Shown here: piece after piece, positions 41,876 through 51,319 of the stretch | Numbering within the stretch: position 1 is the stretch's first letter | Layout: every line of letters begins with the position of its first letter | DNA from: UBA5066 sp048500275 | Lineage (GTDB): Bacteria; Acidobacteriota; Thermoanaerobaculia; UBA5066 | Assembly: GCA_048500275.1 (NCBI GenBank) | Contig: JASNYI010000003.1 | Coordinates: 620,001-684,000, forward strand | DNA length: 64,000 bases | Direction of reading: 5' to 3' | Translations under genes and position numbers: made by a program | Notes under the pieces: model-generated | Databases searched by the model: none | Told to the model about the DNA's origin: nothing | The model's input: the letters and a program-made list of their open reading frames with translations, nothing else

Positions 41876-44527
41876 TCAGGCGATGTCGTAGGCGAACTTC
41901 CCCTCGTCGCCGACACGGACGTGGACCTTCGAGATCGTGCCGCCCTCGGCCATCCGGGCGAGGAACTCGCCGGAGAGGTCGGGGAGGACGGTCTTCGTGA
42001 GGATCGAGTCGACGTTGCGGGCGCCGCTCTCGACCTCCTTGCACCGGCTCGCGATCTCGTTGATCACGTTCTCGTCGTAGGTGAAGGTCGCGCCGTGGTT
42101 CTCCATGAGGCGCTTTCCGACGCGCCCGAGCTGGAGCTTGATGATGAGCTTCATGACCGGCTCGGAGATCGGGTAGTACGGGATGATCGACATGCGTCCG
42201 AGGAAGGCCGGCTTGAAGACCTTGTCGAGCCCGGGCTTGATCGTCTCGACGATCTTCTCGGGCGTCGGGGCCGTTTCCGGGTCGGCGCACATCTTCATCA
42301 TCGTGTCCGACTCGGCGTTCGTCGTCAGGAGGATGACGCAGTTCTTGAAGTCGATCTCGCGCCCCTCGCCGTCCTCCATCTGGCCCTTGTCGAAGACCTG
42401 GTAGAAGAGCTCGAGGACGTCGGGGTGCGCCTTCTCGACCTCGTCGAGGAGGACGACGGAGTACGGCTTGCGCCGCACCGCCTCGGTCAGGACGCCTCCC
42501 TCGCCGTAGCCGACGTACCCCGGGGGGGACCCCTTCAGCGACGAGACGGTGTGCGCTTCCTGGAACTCCGACATGTTGATCGTGACCATGTTCCGCTCGC
42601 CGCCGTAGAGGGTCTCGGCGAGGGCGATGGCGGTCTCGGTCTTGCCGACGCCCGAGGTGCCGACGAACATGAAGACGGCGATCGGCTTGCGCGGGTCGGT
42701 GAGGCCGGCGCGGGAGGTCTGGATCTTCTGGGCGATCGCGGCGAGGGCGTGGTCCTGGCCGATGACCCGCTCACGCAGGAGCTTGTCGAGGTTCCTCACG
42801 GTCTCGATCTCGTCGGCCTGCATCCGGCCGACGGGGATGCCGGTCCAGCCCGCGATGATCTCGGCGACGGCCTGCGCGTTGACGTGGGGCTGCATCATCG
42901 GCGTGTCGCCCTGGACGGCCGCCAGCTCCTTGTTGAGCTTGTCCATCTCCGCCCGGAGGGTCTCCGTCTCGGGTGTCGCCGTGCCGCCCGCCGCGGCCTC
43001 CAGCTTGCCGCGGACCTCCTTGATCTGGTTGACGATCTCGACTTCCTTCTTCCACTGCTCGTCGAGGACGGCGAGGCGCGCCTCGGCCTCGGCCTTGGCC
43101 GCCTTCGCCTTTCCGATCCTCTCCCCGTGGTCCGCGCCGACGGAGGCCTCGCGCTCGAGGGCGTCGATCTCGGCCCCGAGCTGGTCGATCTGCCGACGGC
43201 AGTCCTCGAGAGGGGCCGGGGTCGCCGCCTGCCCGATGTTGACCTTCGCGCAGGCCGTGTCGAGGACGGAGACGCACTTGTCGGGAAGCTGGCGCCCGGA
43301 GATGTAGCGGTGCGAGAGCTTGACCGACGACTCGACCGCCTCGTCGAGGATGCGCAGGCCTCCGTGGTGCTTCTCGAGGTTCTTCGCCAGCGCCCGCATC
43401 ATGACGATGGCGACCTCCTCGGTCGGCTCCTCGACCTTGACGACCTGGAAGCGGCGGGCGAGGGCCGCGTCCTTCTCGAAGTACTTCTTGTACTCGGCCC
43501 AGGTCGTCGCCGCGATGGTCCTGAGCTCGCCGCGGGCGAGGGCGGGCTTGAGGAGGTTCGCGGCGTCGTTCTGGCCGGCCGAGCCTCCGGCGCCGATCAT
43601 GGTGTGCGCCTCGTCGATGAAGATGATGATCGGCGTCGGGGAGGACTTCACCTCCTCGATCACCTGCTTGAGGCGGTTCTCGAACTCGCCCTTGATGCCG
43701 GCGCCGGCCTGCAGGAGCCCGAGGTCGAGCGTCCGCACGACGACGTTCTTCAGCGGCCCGGGGACGTCGCCCTGGACGATGCGCTGGGCGAAGCCCTCGA
43801 CGACGGCCGTCTTGCCGACGCCCGCCTCGCCCGTGAGGATCGGGTTGTTCTGGCGGCGGCGCGTGAGGATGTCGATGACCTGGCGGATCTCGAAGTCGCG
43901 CCCGAGGATCGGGTCGATCTTCCCGGCGCGCGCCTTGGCCGTGAGGTCCTCGGTGTAGAGGTCGAGAGACTTCGTCTTTCCGGGGACGCCCATGGCGACG
44001 TCCGGGCCGCCCGCGGCGCCCGGGGCCGTGGCGAGCGCCTGGGCCTCGCGGTCCTCCGCGGAGCCCTTGACGACGTCGGCGAACGTCTTCGTCAGCTGCT
44101 CGACGGAGACGCCGGCGAGGTCCTTCGAGATCTCCCGCGTCAGGCGCGAGAGGTCGTCGTCGGTGAGGAGGACGTAGACGAGGTGCCCCGACCTCACCTT
44201 CGCGGCGCCGTACTCGATCGACGCCACGACCCACGCCTTCTCGATGAGTCGAGGCAGGCGCGGCGAGAGGGCCGGCGTGCGGGCGTTCCCCGTCTTCAGC
44301 CGGTCGAGGGCGCGCATGACGTCCTTCTGGAAGCGCGACGCGTCGATCTCGAACCGCCGCAGGATCTTCGCGAGGTCCGTGTCGGGGGCCTCGAGGAGCT
44401 TCAGCAGGACGTGCTCCACCTCGACGTCGTAGTTCGTCCGGGAGAGACAGAGGCCCGCGGCCCCTTCGAGGGCCTGACGGCAGGTGTCGTTGAGTCGGCC
44501 GATCAGGGACTTCAGGTTCACGCTCAT
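41876..44527 (-). CDS. clpV: T6SS AAA+ ATPase ClpV (TssH)
   Basis: An 883-residue Clp/Hsp100 ATPase that disassembles the contracted sheath. N-terminal Clp-N domain (~1-160); D1 with Walker A GEAGVGKTAVVEG and Walker B IIIFIDEAH; a ClpB-type coiled-coil middle domain (~410-530); D2 with Walker A GTSGVGKTETAIAL, Walker B VVLLDEVEKAH and pore loop SPPGYVGYG. The ATG at 44527 has AGAGGAAG upstream; a TTG at 44560 overlapping the tssG stop would add 11 residues but lacks a ribosome site. Last gene of the tssABCEFGH run. Confidence 0.96.
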   Translation of the reverse strand: MSVNLKSLIGRLNDTCRQALEGAAGLCLSRTNYDVEVEHVLLKLLEAPDTDLAKILRRFEIDASRFQKDVMRALDRLKTGNARTPALSPRLPRLIEKAWVVASIEYGAAKVRSGHLVYVLLTDDDLSRLTREISKDLAGVSVEQLTKTFADVVKGSAEDREAQALATAPGAAGGPDVAMGVPGKTKSLDLYTEDLTAKARAGKIDPILGRDFEIRQVIDILTRRRQNNPILTGEAGVGKTAVVEGFAQRIVQGDVPGPLKNVVVRTLDLGLLQAGAGIKGEFENRLKQVIEEVKSSPTPIIIFIDEAHTMIGAGGSAGQNDAANLLKPALARGELRTIAATTWAEYKKYFEKDAALARRFQVVKVEEPTEEVAIVMMRALAKNLEKHHGGLRILDEAVESSVKLSHRYISGRQLPDKCVSVLDTACAKVNIGQAATPAPLEDCRRQIDQLGAEIDALEREASVGADHGERIGKAKAAKAEAEARLAVLDEQWKKEVEIVNQIKEVRGKLEAAAGGTATPETETLRAEMDKLNKELAAVQGDTPMMQPHVNAQAVAEIIAGWTGIPVGRMQADEIETVRNLDKLLRERVIGQDHALAAIAQKIQTSRAGLTDPRKPIAVFMFVGTSGVGKTETAIALAETLYGGERNMVTINMSEFQEAHTVSSLKGSPPGYVGYGEGGVLTEAVRRKPYSVVLLDEVEKAHPDVLELFYQVFDKGQMEDGEGREIDFKNCVILLTTNAESDTMMKMCADPETAPTPEKIVETIKPGLDKVFKPAFLGRMSIIPYYPISEPVMKLIIKLQLGRVGKRLMENHGATFTYDENVINEIASRCKEVESGARNVDSILTKTVLPDLSGEFLARMAEGGTISKVHVRVGDEGKFAYDIA

Positions 44528-44556
44528 CTCGTCTTCCTCTCGCGCTCCGGGTTTCC

Positions 44557-45552
44557 TCAATTATCGACCGGAAGGACGACCTCGTCGGCGTCCCTCCGGG
44601 GCGTTTCGCTGGTGATCCACGTCGTCCACCCGAGCATCGGCGGCAGGGCGGACTTCGAGTCGAGGGAGCAGGGGGGAACGTCCTCCTTCCGGAGGACGAG
44701 CTGGACGTCGTAGTCGAACTCCAGGCCGGCGAGATAGCGGGTGAGGTCGGTGACCGGCTTCCACGCCGGCCCCACGGGGAGGAACGAGACGAACTGGGCG
44801 AGCGTGAGCGGGCCCAGCCTCACGCGGAACTTGGACTGGGAGACGAAGACCGAGTCGCCCGCCACGACCGTCCGCCCGAGCTCGCAGTTGGACTGCCCCA
44901 TCCGCGTGACGTTCTCCGGCTCGAGCGGGAACCACTGCCCCACGAACTGGACGATCTCCGCCGGGACCCGGAAGTAGTCGCGCAGGACCGATGCGATGGA
45001 CCCGGCCGAGTGCGGCTTCTGGGCGATGTGGCCGGCGTAGAGGAGGAGGGCCTGGTCCTTCACCGACATCCGGCCGCGCAGCCCCGGGGTCCCCATCCCG
45101 ATGAGGTCGAACAGGTACTCGGTGAAGGCGTCCTCGCCCTGCCGCTCGTACGCGATCGGGAAGCGGTACTTCTCCCAGGCCCGGTAGAAGAGGGACGCGA
45201 TCCGGTGGTTGAAGATGTCGAAGAACGACCAGAGCGCGGTGTCCTTGTAGGAGACCCTCTCGCGGACGAGCTCGGTGTAGGGGTGCGGGAGGACTCCCTG
45301 CGGCCCGGTCAGCCCGATGAAGTTGACCGTCATCTCCGGAGGCCGGTCCTCCTGGCCCGGAGACGGAGCCTTCAGGTCGACGATCTCGCTCGGCGGGAAC
45401 GCCAGCGACGGGTGCGTCCGGAACCGGACGATTTCGTTCCCCGGCCTCACCGCCCGGCCGACTCCCTCCCTTCCGGGGGAGGTCCGCTCGAGCATCCGCA
45501 CCGCCTGGAAAAAGGCGAAACGGTACGGCTCGGAGTAGAGAAGCTCCTTCAT
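44557..45552 (-). CDS. tssG: T6SS baseplate protein TssG
   Basis: A 331-residue baseplate wedge protein. Family features: LLYSEPYRFAFFQAVRMLER at the start, IVRFRTHPSLAFPPSEI, VNFIGLTGPQGVLPHPYTEL, and FFDIFNHRIASLFYRAWEKY. It pairs with TssF and TssE to build the T6SS baseplate. The ATG lies 7 bases after the tssF stop. Confidence 0.95.
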   Translation of the reverse strand: MKELLYSEPYRFAFFQAVRMLERTSPGREGVGRAVRPGNEIVRFRTHPSLAFPPSEIVDLKAPSPGQEDRPPEMTVNFIGLTGPQGVLPHPYTELVRERVSYKDTALWSFFDIFNHRIASLFYRAWEKYRFPIAYERQGEDAFTEYLFDLIGMGTPGLRGRMSVKDQALLLYAGHIAQKPHSAGSIASVLRDYFRVPAEIVQFVGQWFPLEPENVTRMGQSNCELGRTVVAGDSVFVSQSKFRVRLGPLTLAQFVSFLPVGPAWKPVTDLTRYLAGLEFDYDVQLVLRKEDVPPCSLDSKSALPPMLGWTTWITSETPRRDADEVVLPVDN

Positions 45553-45559
45553 GCCGCGC

Positions 45560-47416
45560 TCAGAGGACGATCTGCTCTCCGGCGCGCGGCGCCCACCGCC
45601 GGATGACGCCCTCGCGCTGGCGGCTCGTCAGGACGAGCTGGCTGAAGGAGTTCACCGAGGAGTAGAGGCCGAGGAAGCGCTCGAGGACCTGCGCGAAGAG
45701 GAAGGACCCCGTGCCGACGAACTGGTTCTCGTCGAGCTCGATCGACACCTCGATACCCCGCACGAAGCTGGGCTGGAGGACCCCGATCGAGCGCAGGACG
45801 CGCCGGGCGCCGACCTTCGTGATCCCGGCGATCTGCTGCCGGGTGACGGACGAGTCGGCGAAGTCGTAGAGGCGGAGGATCTCCTGGAGCGCCTCGGGCC
45901 CCTGGCCGTTCGCCTTCTCGACGAGCGAGAGGAGGTTCAGCGAGAGGTGAGAGAGGAGCCGCCACTGCAAGCCCCGCCGCAGGGGGGCCCGCACGGTCGG
46001 CGTCGGGCGCTTCAGGCAGCGGATCCCCGAGAAGACGCCCGCCCCCTCGAGCTGGAAGTCCGCCTCGCCCCCCTCGAAGGGGAGCCGGGAGGGGAGGTCG
46101 CGGTTCGTGCAGAGGACCTCGACGGTGAGGGTGTCGGCGTCGACCTCGGCGGGGTTGAACCCGAGGTCGACGAGGGAGAGGTAGGCGTCGGTCCCGTCGT
46201 CGTCCTTGCGCGCCGATGGGCGGCGGCTCATGTACCAGAAGGCCGGGGCCTGCCCCTTCTCGAACCCGTGCCGGTAGGAGTAGAAGGGCTCGTAGGTCGT
46301 GACCTTGTCGCTCCCCCTCGCGACGCTCGTGACCCCCTCGACGGCGTAGACCTCGGTGACGTCCTGCCGCCTCACGTCGGGGATGACGCGGTACTCGGGC
46401 TGGAGGTGCGTCAGTCGGATCGGCTCGGCGATCTGCCGGAAGAGGTTCGCGACGGGGGTGCAGTTCAGGCGGAACGTCTGGGCGGAGACGTTCCTCTCGA
46501 GCGGGAAGTCGCGGTTGAAGTAGAGGAGGATCTCGAGGACGTCGTCGAAGTCGTCGCGGGCCGCCTGCTCGAGCCCCTTCACGTCGAAGAAGAAGAACTT
46601 CTCGGGGAAGGCGAAGTACTCGGCGAGCAGGCGGTAGCCGAGGAACGAGCGGTCGGTGTAGGGGAGGAGCCCCTCGTCGCGCTCGTAGCCGACCCCGGTG
46701 ACGACCGACTTCGGGAGCTTCACCGGGGAGGGCACGTCCCGCGGGCCGCCGGGCCGGAGCTCCACGGCGACGAGGTGGTTGTGGACGAGCTCGTGGAGGC
46801 CGTAGACGACCTTGCCTTCTCCCTGAAGGTAGAAACGGAGCGACCCGAGGTTCTTCTCCTCCGACTCGGAGATCTTCTCCTTCAGCTCGCGCAGCGGCGA
46901 CCCGCCGAACGTCTTCAGCTCGAGGCGGAGGACCGTCCGGACCCCCTCTTCCGGCCCGACGCCCGGGATCGGGAGCTCGAACCGCGCCTGGCGGACCTCG
47001 ACCGGCCAGAGGTGGACCGGGTAGGCCGTCCGGAACCGGCACGAGGTGCCGGCCACGGAGCGCGAGTAGAGCATCGAGCCGCGGGGAATCTTCTGGCCCG
47101 ACTGGAGGCTGACCTGCGACGGGTCGAGGACGAACTGCACCACCGACATCGACGGGATCGGCGCGAGGAGGTGCGGGTAGAGGACGTTGAGGAGCGACTC
47201 GGTGATCTCGGGGAACTCGTCGTCGACCTTGAGGTGGACGCGCGAGGCGAGGAAGGCGAACGACTCGATGAGGCGCTCGACGTGCGGGTCCTCGCAGGTG
47301 TCCGGCTCGAGGAGGAGGCGCCCGGCGATCTTCGGGTACTTCTCGGCGAACTCGGCCCCCATCTGCCGGAGGAACGAGAGCTCGCGTTCGTAGTAGCCCA
47401 GGAGCTCGTCGCGCAT
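45560..47416 (-). CDS. tssF: T6SS baseplate protein TssF
   Basis: A 618-residue baseplate protein of normal length. The start is diagnostic: LLGYYERELSFLRQMGAEFA, then YPKIAGRLLLEPDTCEDPHV. Later blocks include SLLNVLYPHLLAPIPSM, RFRTAYPVHLWPVEV, FPEKFFFFDVKGL and, near the C-terminus, QLVLTSRQREGVIRRWAPRAG. TssF with TssG surrounds the VgrG hub and recruits the sheath. The ATG overlaps the tssE stop (TGATG), so translation is coupled. Confidence 0.96.
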   Translation of the reverse strand: MRDELLGYYERELSFLRQMGAEFAEKYPKIAGRLLLEPDTCEDPHVERLIESFAFLASRVHLKVDDEFPEITESLLNVLYPHLLAPIPSMSVVQFVLDPSQVSLQSGQKIPRGSMLYSRSVAGTSCRFRTAYPVHLWPVEVRQARFELPIPGVGPEEGVRTVLRLELKTFGGSPLRELKEKISESEEKNLGSLRFYLQGEGKVVYGLHELVHNHLVAVELRPGGPRDVPSPVKLPKSVVTGVGYERDEGLLPYTDRSFLGYRLLAEYFAFPEKFFFFDVKGLEQAARDDFDDVLEILLYFNRDFPLERNVSAQTFRLNCTPVANLFRQIAEPIRLTHLQPEYRVIPDVRRQDVTEVYAVEGVTSVARGSDKVTTYEPFYSYRHGFEKGQAPAFWYMSRRPSARKDDDGTDAYLSLVDLGFNPAEVDADTLTVEVLCTNRDLPSRLPFEGGEADFQLEGAGVFSGIRCLKRPTPTVRAPLRRGLQWRLLSHLSLNLLSLVEKANGQGPEALQEILRLYDFADSSVTRQQIAGITKVGARRVLRSIGVLQPSFVRGIEVSIELDENQFVGTGSFLFAQVLERFLGLYSSVNSFSQLVLTSRQREGVIRRWAPRAGEQIVL

Positions 47417-47898
47417 CACTCCCCCTTGACCTTGAACTCGCCGCTCCCGATCTGGAGCAGCGTGTCGAACGAGACCGGCTCGGGGGCCGGGTCGACCTTG
47501 AGCCGGGCGTCGATCCGGAATTTCAGGGAGAGGCCGGGGCCCGGCTCCGGGTCGACCGTGACGACGACTCCCTCCAGCCGGGGCTCGAACGCCTCCAGGA
47601 CCCGCTCGACCGAACGCCTCAGCTTCGCCTTGTCGGCCGGGTTCTTCGCGGAGAGGGTGGTCATGTCGGGCAGGCCGTAGACGGCGACGGAGGTCTGGAC
47701 CTCCTTGAGCTCCGCCGGGACCGCGGCCGTGGCGCGGGTGTTCAGGAGCCACTCGAGGTCGCGCCGGACCGACTGCTTGAGGATCCGCAGGTTCTTCGCC
47801 CGCGAAGCGGGGGCCTCGCGCGAGTACTCCGGCTCGTAGTCGATCAGCCGGTCGAGGACCGACGGGCGGACACGGATCTCGTTGTCGAACCGCGACAT
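47416..47898 (-). CDS. tssE: T6SS baseplate protein TssE (gp25-like)
   Basis: A 160-residue homologue of phage gp25. It shows the usual N-terminal SVLDRLIDYEP, a helical block NLRILKQSVRRDLEWLLNTR, VAVYGLPDMTTLSAKN and a C-terminal gp25 fold with FEPRLEGVVVTVDPEP. It would nucleate sheath assembly at the baseplate. A 79-base gap with a very stable hairpin separates it from tssC. Confidence 0.95.
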   Translation of the reverse strand: MSRFDNEIRVRPSVLDRLIDYEPEYSREAPASRAKNLRILKQSVRRDLEWLLNTRATAAVPAELKEVQTSVAVYGLPDMTTLSAKNPADKAKLRRSVERVLEAFEPRLEGVVVTVDPEPGPGLSLKFRIDARLKVDPAPEPVSFDTLLQIGSGEFKVKGE

Positions 47899-47940
47899 CT
47901 CGGGTCAACTCCTGGGGCGGACCGGAAAGCGACGGGAGAT

Positions 47941-47969
47941 GGCCGGGCGGCGGAGGCCGCCGCCCGGCC
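47941..47969. promoter_or_regulatory. Perfect 13-base-pair hairpin between tssC and tssE
   Basis: GGCCGGGCGGCGG pairs exactly with CCGCCGCCCGGCC around AGG. It starts 8 bases after the tssC stop in the direction of transcription. There is no T-run, so it more likely protects the tssBC part of the message or dampens read-through than ends it fully. Sheath proteins are needed in great excess over baseplate proteins, which fits. Confidence 0.55.
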
Positions 47970-47977
47970 GCGAGCGG

Positions 47978-49471
47978 CTACTTGCGTGCCTGGGCGGGCA
48001 GGTCGGCCACGAGGCGCAGCGAGACCTGCAGCTCGTCGAGCTGGAAGTGGGGCCTGAGGAACGCCACCGCGCGGTAGGCGCCCGGCTTGCCCGGGATCTC
48101 GGCGACGTCGATCTTGGCCTCGCGCAGCGGGTAGCGGGCCTTCGTCTCCTGCGACGCCGTGTCGTCGGGGGTGACGTAGTTCGCGATCCACTGGTTGAGG
48201 AACAGCTCGCAGTCCTTGCGGGACATGAAGCTGCCGACCTTGTCGCGCATCATCGCCTTGAGGTAGTGCGCGAAGCGCGAGACCGCGAAGATGTGCGGCA
48301 GCATCGTCGAGAGCCGCGCGTTCGCGTTCGCCGAGTCGAGGTCGTACTTCTTCGCCTTCTGGGCCGACTGCGCGCCGAAGAACGCGGCGTAGTCGGTGTT
48401 CTTGCAGTGGACGAGCGGGATGAACCCGAGGTCGGAGAGTTCCTTCTCGCGCCGGTCGGTGATGGCGATCTCCGTCGGGCACTTCAGGGCGACGTCTCCC
48501 TCGTCGGTCTGGAAGGTGTGGACCGGCAGGCCCTGGACGAGGCCGCCCCCCTCGACGCCGCGGATCGCGACGCACCAGCCGTACATCGCGAACGCCTCGG
48601 TGAGGCGGGTCCCGAAGGAGTAGGCCGCGTTCCCCCAGAGGTACTTGTTGTGGTCGGTCCCGTCGATGTCCTCCTCGAAGTTGAAGGTCTCGGTCGGGAC
48701 CGTCTCCTTGCCGTACGGGAGGCGCATGAGCGTGCGCGGCATCGTGAGGCCGACGTAGCGCGAGTCCTCCGAGTCGCGGAAGGAGCGCCACTTGGCGTAC
48801 TCGGTCCGGTCGAAGATCTTCGCGAGGTCGCGGACCTCGGTCATCTCCTGGAAGCTGTCCCAGCCGAAGAGCTGGGGGGACGACGCCGCGATGAACGGGG
48901 CGTTCGCCGCCGCCGCGACCTGCGCCATCTTCTCGAGGAGGAGCTGGTCCTGCGGGTGGTTCGAGAAGTAGTAGTCGCCGATGAGCGCGCCGAACGGCTG
49001 GCCGCCGAACGTGCCGTACTCCTCCTCGTAGACCTTCTTGAAGACGGCCGACTGGTCGAACTCCGCCGCCCGCTCGAGGTCCTTCAGGAGGTCCTTCTTC
49101 GAGACGTTCAGGACGCGGATCTTCAGCATCGTCGACGTCTCGCTCTCGTAGACGAGGTGGTGGAGACCCCGCCACGACGCCTCGAGACGCTGGTACGGCT
49201 CGGCGTGCATGATCTCGTTCAGCTGCGCCGAGAGGAGGCGGTCGATCTCGGCGATGCGCGCCTGGATCGACGTCTCGAGGTCGCGGGCCATCACCATCTG
49301 GCCCTGCATCGCCTGCTGGACGAACTCCGCGATCATGTCGCGGGCCTGCTGGGCCTGGCTCTCGTGCTGGACGAGACGCCCTTCCTCGAGGATCTTGGAG
49401 AGGAGGTCGACCTCGCCCTCCTGCTCGCGGACGATCGACTGGGCCTTCGCCTTCTCCGCGCCGCTACTCAT
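47978..49471 (-). CDS. tssC: T6SS sheath large subunit TssC
   Basis: A 497-residue large sheath subunit. Recognisable blocks: SWRGLHHLVYESETSTMLKI, GDYYFSNHPQDQLLLEKMAQ, SRYVGLTMPRTLMRLPYGKE, HNKYLWGNAAYSFGTRL, HCKNTDYAAFFGAQS and RFAHYLKAMMRDKVGSFMS. With TssB it forms the contractile tube around Hcp. The start overlaps the tssB stop by 8 bases. The fused paralogue at 29258-30607 shares its middle but not its C-terminus. Confidence 0.97.
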   Translation of the reverse strand: MSSGAEKAKAQSIVREQEGEVDLLSKILEEGRLVQHESQAQQARDMIAEFVQQAMQGQMVMARDLETSIQARIAEIDRLLSAQLNEIMHAEPYQRLEASWRGLHHLVYESETSTMLKIRVLNVSKKDLLKDLERAAEFDQSAVFKKVYEEEYGTFGGQPFGALIGDYYFSNHPQDQLLLEKMAQVAAAANAPFIAASSPQLFGWDSFQEMTEVRDLAKIFDRTEYAKWRSFRDSEDSRYVGLTMPRTLMRLPYGKETVPTETFNFEEDIDGTDHNKYLWGNAAYSFGTRLTEAFAMYGWCVAIRGVEGGGLVQGLPVHTFQTDEGDVALKCPTEIAITDRREKELSDLGFIPLVHCKNTDYAAFFGAQSAQKAKKYDLDSANANARLSTMLPHIFAVSRFAHYLKAMMRDKVGSFMSRKDCELFLNQWIANYVTPDDTASQETKARYPLREAKIDVAEIPGKPGAYRAVAFLRPHFQLDELQVSLRLVADLPAQARK

Positions 49472-50000
49472 TGCCGTCCCCCTTCTTCGGCCCCTCGGGC
49501 TGGAGGCCGAGGGCGTCCGCCAGCTGCTGCTGGCTTCCCGCGTTCTGGAGGACGTCGTTGAGCATCCGCTCGAGCTTCTCGTTGCCGTCGGCCTTGGAAA
49601 GGAGGTCGGAGAGGCGCTGGCGCGCCTCGACCATCTTCCGGAGCGGGTCGACCTGCTGGACGACCTTGTCCGGCTCGAAGTCGTCGAGGCTCGAGAACTT
49701 CAGGTCGACGCCCATCTTCGAGCCGTCGCCGGCCATCTTGTTCTCGACGGCCATCGCGACGCGCGGCGCCATCCCCGCGAGGACCTGGTCGAAGTTGTCG
49801 CGGTCGATCTCGGTGATCTTCCGGTCCTTCATGCGCGGCAGCGGCTGCTCGGGCTGGCCCGAGAAGTCGCCGAGGACCCCGACGACGAACGGGAGCTCCT
49901 TCAGCTCTATGGCGCCCCCGATCTCCACGTCGTACGTGATCTGGACCCGGGGGGGCCGGACCCGCTTGAGTTTCTGCTGGATGCTTTCTTTCTTCACCAT
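49464..50000 (-). CDS. tssB: T6SS sheath small subunit TssB
   Basis: A 178-residue small sheath subunit. Family blocks: VRPPRVQITYDVEIGGAIEL, KELPFVVGVLGDFSGQPEQP, then RMKDRKITEIDRDNFDQVL, VDLKFSSLDDFEPDKVVQQV. It forms heterodimers with TssC. It lies 65 bases after tssA and overlaps tssC by 8 bases. Confidence 0.97.
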   Translation of the reverse strand: MVKKESIQQKLKRVRPPRVQITYDVEIGGAIELKELPFVVGVLGDFSGQPEQPLPRMKDRKITEIDRDNFDQVLAGMAPRVAMAVENKMAGDGSKMGVDLKFSSLDDFEPDKVVQQVDPLRKMVEARQRLSDLLSKADGNEKLERMLNDVLQNAGSQQQLADALGLQPEGPKKGDGNE

Positions 50001-50065
50001 GAGGCTTCCTCCCTGACGGCTTTGTCGCTCTGACTACTCCGAGTCCCGCATCCGGTGTGGCGATG

Positions 50066-51190
50066 TCATTCGGCCGGCGGACGAATGCCGAGAGTTTCCT
50101 TGATTCCCTCGAGGACGCCCGTGTCCTTGATCACGTCCGCGAGCCAGGTCTCGAGCGGCATCTGCCCCCACGTGATCGCCCGCTGGACGAGGTAGGAGAC
50201 GGGGCTGTGAGGCTCGGTCTGGCGGAAGAACTCGGCGACCTCGCCGAGCCTCGCAAGGGCCTCGCCCCGGCCCCGGATCGGCCCCGACGGCCCCGAGACC
50301 CTGTAGACGACCGAGCCCCCCGCTTCCGCGCCCGCCTCGTCGCCGGCCGGACCCGCGCCCGCGCCCGGGGCGTCGGGCTCGAGGGCCCGCTTCTCCTTGA
50401 GGATCGCGTCGACGACGCGCCGGACCTCCTCGATCGACTTCTTCAGCTCGCCCAGTCCGGGCGTCTGGCGGCCGAACTTCTCGTCCATGACCCGGTCGAG
50501 GCCCTGGAACTCGTCCCAGGCCTGGGCGAGGGCCTTCGAGGCGTCCTCGTACCAGGACTTCGGCGTCGAGCCCTTCGCCTTGCGGAAGTCCTCGCCGCTC
50601 GTCTTGTTCTCCTCGGCCGCCTGCCTCTTCAGCTCCGAGAGGCGGGCCTGCGAGTCGCTGTCGAGCGGCCCCGTGATCGACTCGGGGATGTCGTACGGCC
50701 GCGACTCGTTCCACTCGAGCCACGAGAAGTTCATCCCGGGCGCCCGCGTGAGGGGGACCCTGCGGAGGGAGATCGCGACCTGGCGGTCGAAGAAGGAGAG
50801 GACGTTCGCGCGGCCCTCCATGTCCCCTTCGTCGATCTCGGGGAAGCACGAGTCCCAGAACTCCGCGTGCAGCCCCTTCATGAGCTTGATCCCGTCGCGG
50901 CACCCCGCGAAGCCGTGGAGCATCGTGAGGCCCTCGGCGAGCCAGGCCCCGATCTGCAGGTCCTTCGTCTTCGAGAGGAGCGCTTCCGTGGCGAGGGCGA
51001 CGACCTCGTCCCAGTCGGCGACCTTCAGCTCGCGCTTCCAGTCCCCCTGCTCGAGGACGTCGTCGGCGCGCCGCGCCTCCCGGATCTCGTCGTAGAGACC
51101 CGTGTACTGCAGGCTCTCTCCCGAGGGCTGGTCCTCAGAGACCGGCGAGAGCATCCGGTCGAAGTCGAGAAGCGGGGCCTCCGACGACAT
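50066..51190 (-). CDS. tssA: T6SS TssA protein (ImpA N-terminal domain)
   Basis: A 374-residue protein. The N-terminal ImpA_N domain shows ERANVLSFFDRQVAISLRRV-like and LQYTGLYDEIREARRADD-like blocks typical of TssA, a linker with AGAGPAGDEAG, and a C-terminal helical domain ending FRQTEPHSPVSYLVQRAITW. This is the short TssA class that caps or primes the sheath at the baseplate or distal end. First gene of the tssABCEFGH operon: a promoter (ATGACA, 17 bases, TACAGT) and a GGGAGG ribosome site precede it. Confidence 0.93.
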   Translation of the reverse strand: MSSEAPLLDFDRMLSPVSEDQPSGESLQYTGLYDEIREARRADDVLEQGDWKRELKVADWDEVVALATEALLSKTKDLQIGAWLAEGLTMLHGFAGCRDGIKLMKGLHAEFWDSCFPEIDEGDMEGRANVLSFFDRQVAISLRRVPLTRAPGMNFSWLEWNESRPYDIPESITGPLDSDSQARLSELKRQAAEENKTSGEDFRKAKGSTPKSWYEDASKALAQAWDEFQGLDRVMDEKFGRQTPGLGELKKSIEEVRRVVDAILKEKRALEPDAPGAGAGPAGDEAGAEAGGSVVYRVSGPSGPIRGRGEALARLGEVAEFFRQTEPHSPVSYLVQRAITWGQMPLETWLADVIKDTGVLEGIKETLGIRPPAE

Positions 51191-51224
51191 CTAGAAGCCT
51201 CCCAATGAGAAGGTAAGTGATGGT

Positions 51225-51253
51225 ACTGTAACTGACTCAGCAGCCCCTGTCAT
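51225..51253 (-). promoter_or_regulatory. Sigma-70-type promoter of the tssA operon
   Basis: On the minus strand ATGACA (51248-51253), a 17-base spacer, and TACAGT (51225-51230), about 35 bases before the tssA start. It lies in the 129-base region shared with the divergent tagJ gene, where plus-strand TACTGT overlaps the same -10 bases, so the two directions may compete. Confidence 0.6.
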
Positions 51254-51319
51254 CCTGAACCAGACCGGATTCCGTGGCGGCCGGCGCGTCGCCGCGAGGC
51301 AGGAACGAGGAGGACCGAA

